The notes below the pieces were generated by a model that worked only from the letters and a program-made list of their open reading frames with translations, did not search any database and was not told the origin of the DNA. A stretch of DNA of 64,000 nucleotides from positions 1 to 64,000 of the forward strand of contig SKCR01001873.1 of NCBI GenBank assembly GCA_019454045.1, written 5' to 3'. The position numbers were made by a program, and so were the translations under genes. Position 1 is the first letter of the stretch, and the number at the start of each line of letters is the position of its first letter. Source of the stretch: Zanthoxylum bungeanum (lineage: Eukaryota > Streptophyta > Magnoliopsida > Sapindales > Rutaceae). Shown here in pieces: positions 55,881 through 64,000 of this stretch.

Positions 55881-56400
55881 GTAGATGGAATGAACAGTGT
55901 CAGACAGCCTTCGACAAAATCAGAGAGTACTTGGTAAAGCCTCATGTATTGAAACCTCCGAGACCGGGCAGACCTTTGGTATTGTATTTGGCTATAGAAT
56001 TAGAAGCACTGGGGGCAATGATGGTACAGGCTGATGAGACAGGGGTAGAACATGCAGTCTATTATCTGAGTAAGAAGATGCTCCCGTATGAGGCTCGATA
56101 TCAGGAAGTTGAGAAGATCTGTCTTGCAATGGTATGGGCTTCCAGAAAATTGCGGCACTATTTCTAGACATACAAGATCCAGGTAGTGGCAAAGGAAAAT
56201 CCTCTAAAGTATCTTCATTCGGTGCCTTCACTAGTGGGAAAATTGGGCACATGGTTGGTATTGCTGATAGAGTTTGACATTGAGTATCTCACCTCCAAAG
56301 TGATCAAAGGGCGAGCAGTAGCAGAGTTTTTGGCATTGCAACCTGTTGAGGGGGATCAGTATAAGTTTGAATTTCCAGATGAAGAGATCCAAGAAATAAC
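55881..56400 (+). pseudogene. pol: Element C first RNase H (gypsy type)
   Basis: Segments PRPGRPLVLYLAIELEALGA, HAVYYLSKKMLPYEARYQEV, CLAMVWASRKLRHYF, then a stop (TAG 56165), KENPLKYLHSVPSLVGKL and FDIEYLTSKVIKGRAVAEFL. The first catalytic Asp of the usual YLAxSD motif reads YLAIELE, so it looks altered. Confidence 0.85.
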
Positions 56401-57039
56401 AGTCCAGAGATGGAAGATGTATTTTGACGGAGCAGTGAATTACAAGGGAGCCGGAATTGGGATCGTGATAGTGACCCCCGAGGGAGAGACTTTGCCTTTG
56501 GCCAAGAGGTTGACATTCAGAGTGACTAACAACATGGCCGAGTATGAAGCATGTGCTTTTGGTTTGACGGCATTGATAGCCTTGAAGGCCGGGAGTGTGG
56601 AAGTCTACGGAGATTCTATGTTGGTGGTCCAGCAGATGCGAGGAGAATGGGAATTGAAAGAAGAACGGTTGAAACCTTATCTTTTTCACCTCAGAAAGTT
56701 GGCACAGGTTATCCCCGAGTGTAAGTTTCAGCACTTACTGAGAGAAGAGAATCAGATGGCAGATGCATTGGCTACACTTGCAGCAACTTGGGAAAATCCA
56801 GAAAAGTTAGTGATGAGACCGTTGATACTGACAACAGCGAACATATCTGTTTATGAGATAGAAAGAATTCTGGAAGTTGAGGTCGACGATGGTAAACCTT
56901 GGTATTTTGACATTCAGAGGTATCTGGAACATGGTGAACTCCCGGAAGGGGCAGACAGAAAAGAAAGAATAGCCATTCAGAAGTTAGCTTCCCAGTATGT
57001 GACTTTGAAAGGGGAACTGTACAAGAGGCAAGCAAACGG
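56401..57039 (+). pseudogene. pol: Element C archaeal-type RNase H, then truncation
   Basis: WKMYFDGAVNYKGAGIGIVI, NNMAEYEACAFGL, VEVYGDSMLVVQQMRGEW and REENQMADALATLAA give the four acidic residues (D, E, D, D) of the second RNase H. This domain defines the Tat group. The frame (56186-57091) continues through PEGADRKERIAIQKL and GELYKRQANG, then crosses a breakpoint at 57040 into unrelated sequence. Integrase and the 3' LTR are absent. Confidence 0.92.
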
Positions 57040-59128
57040 TTTGAATGGATGGGTCATTGGGGCGATCCTGGTTTTCGAGCTGGGAGGTTGAAGCAATCTG
57101 CTCCAACTACTTTTGGAGGCTTGTGTTGGTGCTTCGCATGACATTGTTCTCTTCCTGCAATGCTCGCTACCGTTCTTATACCATGGCCAACTGTGGGGTG
57201 GGTAATTGTTGTGGTTTCCATTTTCATTTTTCGTAAAGGAAGCTTTACTGATGGAAATATAAAAATAAAAATAAAAAATCCATATTTACATTTTGGCTAT
57301 ATGTCTACAACTTCGTATTTTTCAAAAGTTTAAAATATATAACTTAAGAATGTAACATAACACTTTGAAATATGTAACAAAAAAGTTGGGAAATGCAATG
57401 AAATTTTGATACTATGTTTTGATCAACCTTAAGCATAATTTTCTGAATTTCTTTTTATCAACATTGTTAGGTTGAGAATGTTGGTAAGAACGATTCTTCA
57501 GAGCTGTAAATCAGATTATTTTATTTGGGCATATAACTGAAGTTTTAGGCTGAAGATTGTTTGAATTCCCTTAGAATGAAGTTCGTTTGAATGAGTTTTT
57601 TTATCGTTAAAATGAGAGTTTCAGTGACCATCCCGTTCGAACACAAAATCGCACCAATACATTATGAGGAATCATTTGCACATTTAGAAATAAGTATTTC
57701 TATCTTTGAAATCTTACCTTATAAAATGTTTTTCCAGCCACTTTTTGCTCTTTCATTGAATTTTGCTGAACCCTAGTTTTTCTAGCCTCCCTCTTCATTG
57801 ATCAAGCTTTCTTCCTTAAAGATTCATTTGTGGTTCTAATGAGAGATTCAACCATCAACACCCTAAATACCAAACTCAACCAATAAAAAAAAAAAAAATT
57901 ATGAGTTCTAATTATTGAAGAAGCGAGTTCGCTAAGTGAATTCACTATAAACTTTGGAGGTTCCGGAGAAGACTGCTTAGTGTGGGCTCAGAGAAAATCT
58001 TTTAGTTATTACAATTGAGATAAATGAAATTACCTACAAACAATCAAACAACAAATACAATTATACCCAAGGCGGGGTGAATTGGGTATAAGTCCAAATA
58101 ATACGGAATTAAAAACTTTTTACAATTTTAAACCACTTATTTTGTAGCTTTACTAATTAAGCTTTGTGTGTAGTTTTCTCAGTCACAATCTATTACCAAA
58201 TGTAAGTTTCTAAACAATATGGAAATATAAAAAAAAAAAAAAAACTTGCGATAATTAAAAGAGTTTAGGGATAGAGAAAATAACACTGAGATTTATAGTG
58301 GTTCGGCCAACAATTCCTACGTCCACACCTCCAAGTCACCCTTGAAGCTTTCCACTATATAAATGTGATTCCACACTTTGCATCGAGATTTTTCTGTGGC
58401 TCACTCACAAACCAAGAGTTTTGTCCATAGGTTCACTGTAGGCATTGCATTTTTGCATGTGAAACCCGATGATGAGTCTCAGTTGGAGGCACTACCTTTT
58501 AAGTCGCGGAAACCGTGGGAAACAGACGTCGGAAGGGAGGAGTCAAGAATTGACTCATATTCGGATTAAGTTCGCTGATTTAGCTTCGGGTTACTTGTTG
58601 GTTTTCCGTTATAAAAATTATTCCCGGCCCAAAACACTCACAATCACCTAACCTCAGCCCAAAATCCTCGCAAGCCCCTTTGCCTTGACCCAAAACCCAC
58701 GCAAGCCCACACACCTTGTCCACACAAACCAAACCCACCCAACCAAAGGCCCACACGCCCCAACCAAGGCCCACACGCCCATTCACCCTAATACACACCC
58801 AAATTAAATAAAATATTAAATAAAATATTAATTAGATAATGTATTTGAATTAAATAAAATATTTAAACCATTTACCAATTAAATAAAACATAATATATAA
58901 TCATACCTAATTTAGACAAATCAAATATATTAACTTCCTAACTAAACAAAATTACATACTAAATTAAAAAGATGATATACCTAATTAAAATCAATCATAA
59001 CAAATAAAAAATATTGACTTCCTAATCTAACAAATTAAATGCCTAATCATAACCAATCAAATATATTGTATTCCTAATCTAAACCAAATTTGTCCCCCCT
59101 CAATCTAATCTTTTCCTTATTGGATACC
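57040..59128. repeat. Right copy of the duplicated segment
   Basis: Copy of 36155-38240 with only scattered changes. It holds the B-derived part (57040-58437) and the first 691 bp of the C LTR (from 58438, again preceded by TTCAC), until interrupted by D at 59129. At 38240 the uninterrupted copy reads GGATACC-CAAATC; here GGATACC is followed by the D LTR. Confidence 0.93.
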
Positions 59129-59620
59129 TGTAGGCATTGCATTTTTACACATTAGCCCAATGATGAGTCTCGTCTGGAGGCAACTACCTCTTTAGTCATG
59201 AAAGTCGCGGGAAACGGACGTTGGAAGGGTAAAGTTGGAAAATAGAATTTTTGATGGATTTAATCTCGTTGTTTGAGCTTCGGTTGCTTGTTGGACTTCC
59301 GTTTCAAAGCTTATCTTAGGCCCAAAACCCCACAAACCACTTACCAAACCCAAACCAAACCCAAAATACCCAAGTCAAACCAAGTCAAACCAAGCCCATG
59401 CCCAAGGAAGGTGATTCACGCCCATCACTCCCCTATTTAGCCAAAATCACATTTAACACATGCCTAAATCAATTCAAATCCATTCCTAATTAGAAGAAAT
59501 CAAATCAAATCCCTACCAAATCAAATCCAATCACAATCCAATTAGGAGATCTATTCCTTATTAGAAACCAATTAGGAGATTCTCTCCTACTCAAAATTAG
59601 GAAAGTCTTCTCTCTTTGCC

Positions 59621-59628
59621 TATAAAAA
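59621..59628 (+). promoter_or_regulatory. Putative TATA box of D LTR
   Basis: TATAAAAA in TTGCCTATAAAAAGAGGCC, about 490 bp into the LTR. Confidence 0.65.
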
Positions 59629-60945
59629 GAGGCCTTCACCCCCATTCACAACCCTAGCACACATCCTTCTCTCAAGCACGTCCAAGAACTTTGTGAAGCC
59701 TCCTTTGCACGCCCAAGCCCTTCCAATAGCCTCCATTTCCGCAACACCAAGCCAACAAACCCTCCAATTGCCGCATATTCTCTTCTTCACCAACACCACT
59801 CACGCCCAAGCCCTTTTCACAGCCCTCCATTGCCGAGTTCCAGCCACCATTCACAGCCCTAAAACACCTTAAAATAAGCCTCAAATACAGCCCCAAAGTC
59901 GCACAAAAGACCCCCATTCACAGCTCCAATTCAGCGCCCAAAACAGTCCCGAAACACCCCTCACTGCACCTTGAACTGCACAGTTTCGTCCCCTGTTCTG
60001 GTCAGTTTTTGTTGCATCTTTAACCCATAAAACAGTCCTAAAATCACCTAAACACCATCCCCAAAACCTCCATAAAGTTTCCCTAAAATATCCTCACAAA
60101 CGCACCTCCCTAAGCCTTCAAAATCACCCAAAACAGTCCGCTAAACCATCAAGACAGTGACCTAAACGTAGCAGCGAAACAGCAGCGAAACGGACTTGAA
60201 ACAGCAGCCCGAACAGCAAAACAGTGAGGAAAGACGTTGAGTTGGTGAACTAAAAGAGTAGCGGATCATTCACCCTTCCAACGGACGTGTAACGCCCTTT
60301 CTTAGACGACAAAAGAGGTTAGACCTGAGGGCACCTTTCTACTTATCTTCTTTATTGTTGTTTTATTTATTTTGATATATAATTGCATGAGAGTCGTTTG
60401 AAGCATGATGTGATTGTTGGATGAGCGGGATATGTGTTCTCTTTTGTGGTATATCGGATGGAAACCCGGACGTAAATTCCATAGCCGACTCCGAATGGAC
60501 GGTAGTATGGTCTGCACTCGGGATACAATGCCACGTACCACTTAAGATACACGCATCTCATCTCATCCAGAATTTGTATTTGAGCATGTTATAGTCTTTA
60601 GGTTATATGTTTATTATTTAAAGCATGGTTTAATTTAGTTTGTTATTTATTTGTTAAAGCATGTTTAGGTTGTTCATTATGCATGTTCTTAGTTTATGAT
60701 GCGTTTGGGTAATGATTTATACATGTTGATTTAATGGTTCAATATGCTTGTTGTGTTACGTTGCGTGAAATTATTTGGATGAAAGCATGTTAGATCTAAG
60801 TACCCTTGATCATGAATGTTGAATAGATTCGGTTAGTTTATTGCACAAATTATATCATCACAAGTGACATAAGTAAGATACCATTCCGAACCCAACGGTT
60901 TGAGGTCTTCCCTTGCGAGGGGTGAGTGCGGCCTTAAACCTTTGT

Positions 60946-60961
60946 CCCGGTTCACACCGGG
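60946..60961 (+). other. Hairpin near the end of D LTR
   Basis: CCCGG-TTCACA-CCGGG, as in C. The PBS-like word after it is TGGCTACTCCA, with one change from the PBS core. Confidence 0.7.
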
Positions 60962-61041
60962 TGGCTACTCCATGTTATTTCGTACTCCCAACCAGGTCGT
61001 GAGCCTAGAGCAGCGTCGCCAAGATTCTGTTGTCTATAGTC

Positions 61042-61059
61042 TGGCGACTCTACTGGGGA
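61042..61059 (+). other. Primer-binding site of element D
   Basis: TGGCGACTCTACTGGGGA, one base different from the A and C sites. Confidence 0.88.
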
Positions 61060-62180
61060 TTTAGAGAATTGGCCTCGAAATCATGTCTTGTGATGTGTAT
61101 GATTTGCGCTTTAGTTGACCGTTTCTATAGTGGGTTGAGGGGGTTTAAACCAAAGGCACTGTTAAAGCTAGGTGATGACTTGGTGTTTTCCTTCATTCAC
61201 CACCCTTCGGGGAAAAGCTGTGAAAGCACCTAGATAATCATTACTTGTAGCTCGTTGTGACAGACTAGTTTGGAGGACTCGTTGTTTATTCCTGACACCA
61301 AGCGATAAGAGCCTAAGGGGCTTGGGTACTTAAGAGAGCCTCGCTCCACCCTCCCTCTGGGGAATCTACAAAGAGAAATCCATTCGACAGTTAGTCACAC
61401 ACCGTAACTCGTTGGCACGTACCGTAAGGTATAAAAAAGGTGCACTCACTTGGTCGCTTGAACCCTTGAGTGGGGAGTCCTAGTTGTGGGTAATCCTTCG
61501 TCAAACGAGAGCCTTTGTCCACACTCCTGTAAACCCACATGTGAACCATAGTTGTATGACCTATAGGGGCCACCCTTTATGCTTTTGATAACCCCATGCA
61601 TATTATGTCTCATACATCCCATACATCTCACGAAATCAGTAAGTTAGCTTACATAGGGATGAATCTGTGAAGGAACTTTTGCACACACACACTTTGAGTC
61701 TGGCTTAGATCATTTATTCAAAGACTTGGATTTGAGTTGCATTGAATGTTTTGAAGGTTCTCTGGTTTCATTATTGAGCATTCTTTGAGGACAATGATAT
61801 GCATAAACTATTGGGACTATTTTGTAGCATGTGATATAGTATGATATGGAAGGCCCCACCATGTGGTTCATCTTGACCAAGTACAAACAGCGGAGAGCAG
61901 AAAGGTAAACCAAGATTGGGGGCGACCAGTCTACCACATCGCGAATCAAGGACGTAACAAGATATTGAGTCATGAGACTAGAGAGAAGGTCGAGCAATCA
62001 CCTGGAGAACTGGCGGAAAACCTAAACCCAGCCGAATAGGAAATTCATTCATGCATGCATGCATACACGTAACGTATTTGCATTCTTTTTGTGTTTGTTT
62101 CGTTTTTTATTCACAGGTTTCAAAGAAGAAAAAAGAGAAAGCGGCAAAGACAAGCCAACCAGAATCAGCAACATATGAGT
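61060..62180 (+). other. Element D leader, first part
   Basis: The conserved leader block (61160-61410) and a shared CTCACTTGGTCGCTTGAACC segment (61445), also in C at 41450. The rest, to 62180, is unique and non-coding as far as I can see. Confidence 0.75.
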
Positions 62181-63600
62181 AATAGTTTTGGGGATGAGTC
62201 CCAGGGTTGAGGCCCATATCAGTGTCGGTATGGGGGCGAGGCCCACATTAGTTTCAGTTTGGGGTCGAGGCTCATATCAGTAGTATTCGTTTGGGGATGA
62301 ATCTCGGGGTCGAGGCCCATATCAGTGTTTGTATGGGGGTGAGGACCACATTACTTTCAGTTTGGGGTCGAGGCCTATATCAGTATTCGTTTGGGGATGA
62401 GTCTCGGGGTTGAGGCCCACATCAGTATCAGTTTGGGGTGAGGCCCACATCAGTATCAGTTTTGGGGCAAGGCCCACATCAGTTTCAGTCTGGGGGCGAA
62501 GCCCCACATCAGTATCAGTTTGGGGCGAGGCCCACATCAGTATCAACTCAGGGTCGAGGCCCACCTTATCAGCAGTTTAGGGATAAGTCCCAAGGTCGAG
62601 GCCCACATCAGCAGAGTCTTGGAATGAATCTGGGAATGAATCCCAGGGTCGAGGCCTATATCAGCAGAGTTTTTGAATGAATCACAGGGCCGAGGCCCAC
62701 CCTGTCAGAGTTTTGGAATGAATCCCAGGGTTGAAGCCCGCATTGTCAGCATCAATTTCAGGAATGAATCCTAGAGCCGAGGCCCACATCAGCATAGTTT
62801 TGGAATGAATCCAGGGAATGATCCCAGGGCCGAGGCCCACGTCTTCAGAATTTGGAATGAATCCCAGGGTCGAGGCCCACATCGTCAGAGTTTCGGGAAT
62901 GAATCCCAGGGGTATGAATTCCACATCGCTAGAGTTTTGGAGTGAATCCAGGGAATGAATCCCAGGGCCGAGGCCCACGTCGTCAGAATTTGGAATGAAT
63001 CCGGGAATGGATCCCAGGGTCGAGGCCCACTTTGTCAGCAGTTTCGGGAATGAGTCCCAGGGTCGAGGCCCACATCAGACATCAGCATCAGTCTGGGGCG
63101 AGGCCCATATTAGCATCAGTATCAATCTTGTCGGGTATGGCACTCTGGGGGCGAGGCCCACATCATTATCGGTATCAGTGTTGCCGGGTATGGCACTCTG
63201 GGGGCGAGGCCCACATTAGTTTAGTATCAGTCTTGCCGGGTATGGCACTCTGGGGGCGAGGCCCACATCATTATCAGCATCAGTTTTGCCGGGTATGGCA
63301 CTCCGGGTATGGAGACATCAGTATCAGTTTTGCCAGGTACGACACTCCAGGTATGGAGATATCAGATCAGTTTTTCCAGGTACGGCACTCCAGGTATGGA
63401 GATATTAGATCAGCCAGGTACGGCACTCCGAGTATGAATACATCAGATCAGTTCTGCCAGATATAACAATCTGGGGGCGAGGCCCACATAGCATCAGATC
63501 AGTTTCTACCGGGTATGGCATTCTGGGGGGAAGGCCCACATAGCATCAGATCAGTTTCTGCTGGGCATGGCATTCTGGGGGTGAGGCCCACATCACATCA
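62181..63600 (+). repeat. Element D leader minisatellites, types 1-3
   Basis: Three related arrays share the word GGGGCGAGGCCCACATCAG: ~40-bp units to about 62680, longer units with TTTTGGAATGAATCCCAGGG to about 63080, then ~53-bp units with GGGTATGGCACTCTGGGGG (63133, 63186, 63238, 63291). ORFs here are repeat artefacts. Confidence 0.88.
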
Positions 63601-63975
63601 GATCAGTTCTGCCGAGAATGGCACTCCGAGAATGGAGATATAGTCTGGGAATAGACAGCTCGAGAATGAGCACGTCGAGAATGGCACGCCGGGAATGGCA
63701 CTCCGAGAATGGAGATATAGTCTGGGAATGGACAGCTCGAGAATGAGCACGCCGAGTATGGCACGCCGGGAATGGCACTCCGAGAATAGAGATATAGTCA
63801 GGGAATGGACAGCTCGAGAATGAGCACGCCGAGAATGGCACGCCGGGAATGGCACTCCAAGAATGGAGATATAGTCCGGGAATGGATAGCTCGAGAATGA
63901 GCACGCCGAGAATGGCACGCCGGGAATGGCACTCCAAGAATGGAGATACAGTTCGGGAATGGACCACATCACATC
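63601..63975 (+). repeat. Element D leader minisatellite, 77-bp units
   Basis: GAGATATAGT or its variant occurs at 63635, 63712, 63789, 63866 and 63943, exactly 77 bp apart. The units are nearly identical. Period 77 is not a multiple of three, so long ORFs on the minus strand cycle through frames and are not genes. Confidence 0.92.
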
Positions 63976-64000
63976 AACAGTTCGGGAACAAAACCCACAA

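Larger units (their letters stand above)
59129..61038 (+). mobile_element. Element D, 5' LTR
   Basis: 1.91 kb, starts TGTAGGCATTGCATTTTTAC, ends TCTATA three bases before the PBS. Related to the C and A LTRs at the start, in the conserved GGATGGAAACCCGGACGTAA block (60454) and in the final 200 bp, but otherwise diverged. TATAAAAA at 59621 is the likely promoter. Confidence 0.88.

Noticed and set aside
57040..57236. C-terminal fusion of C pol to a new peptide (NGWVIGAILVFELGG)
   Set aside because: The extension is chance reading through the duplication breakpoint into antisense B sequence.
63593..63972. Two overlapping 124-aa repeat ORFs on the minus strand
   Set aside because: The 77-bp period makes the frames interchange; both are artefacts of the array.
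62181..63975. CRISPR array or repeat protein
   Set aside because: Repeats have no unique spacers of constant length. Periods of 53 and 77 bp are not multiples of three, and the context is a plant retrotransposon leader.

Overview
This window is a nest of transposable elements from a flowering-plant nuclear genome, probably pericentromeric or otherwise repeat-rich. The evidence is plant-type LTR retrotransposons: Ty3/gypsy of the Tat group with two RNase H domains, an Athila-like element primed by tRNA-Asp, Ty1/copia elements primed by initiator tRNA-Met, and a small hAT-like element. I find no intact chromosomal gene. The one recognisable cellular gene is a LONELY GUY (LOG) type cytokinin-activating enzyme, and it lies inside an LTR retrotransposon.

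Layout, using my own letters. Element A (1-9024, minus) is a Tat-type gypsy element: truncated 3' LTR on the left, gag-pol on the minus strand, primer-binding site at 6403-6420 and a 2.6 kb 5' LTR at 6424-9024. Element B (9025-37549, minus) is an older Retand-like Tat element that hosts the others. From left to right it keeps a minisatellite, an antisense ORF, integrase, archaeal-type RNase H, RT, protease and gag. It is split by copia element F (16295-24202, plus), by Athila-like element G carrying the LOG gene (24975-32826, plus), by a 788-bp hAT-like MITE (35264-36051), and at its ends by A and by C.

Element C (37550-57039, plus) is a relative of A with a 3.5 kb 5' LTR. Its gag is interrupted by copia element E (42575-52547, minus). 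Its pol stops abruptly at 57040, where a near-identical copy of 36155-38240 begins. The simplest reading is a 20.9 kb tandem duplication. The second copy is interrupted at 59129 by element D (59129 to beyond 64000, plus), whose leader is filled with minisatellites.

Inferred order of events: B first; then A, F, G, the MITE and C into B; E into C; then duplication of the B/C segment; then D into the second copy. The coding regions carry stops, frameshifts and deletions, so they are annotated as pseudogenes. The exceptions are long open stretches in A and C, and most of the LOG frame in G.

The most notable object is G. It has matching LTRs, a perfect GTCGT target-site duplication, a PBS and a polypurine tract. 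Between a gag remnant and the 3' LTR it carries an intronless LOG-like gene plus a stray piece of Tat-element leader. It looks like a recently mobile, non-autonomous element that captured a cytokinin-activation gene from a spliced mRNA.
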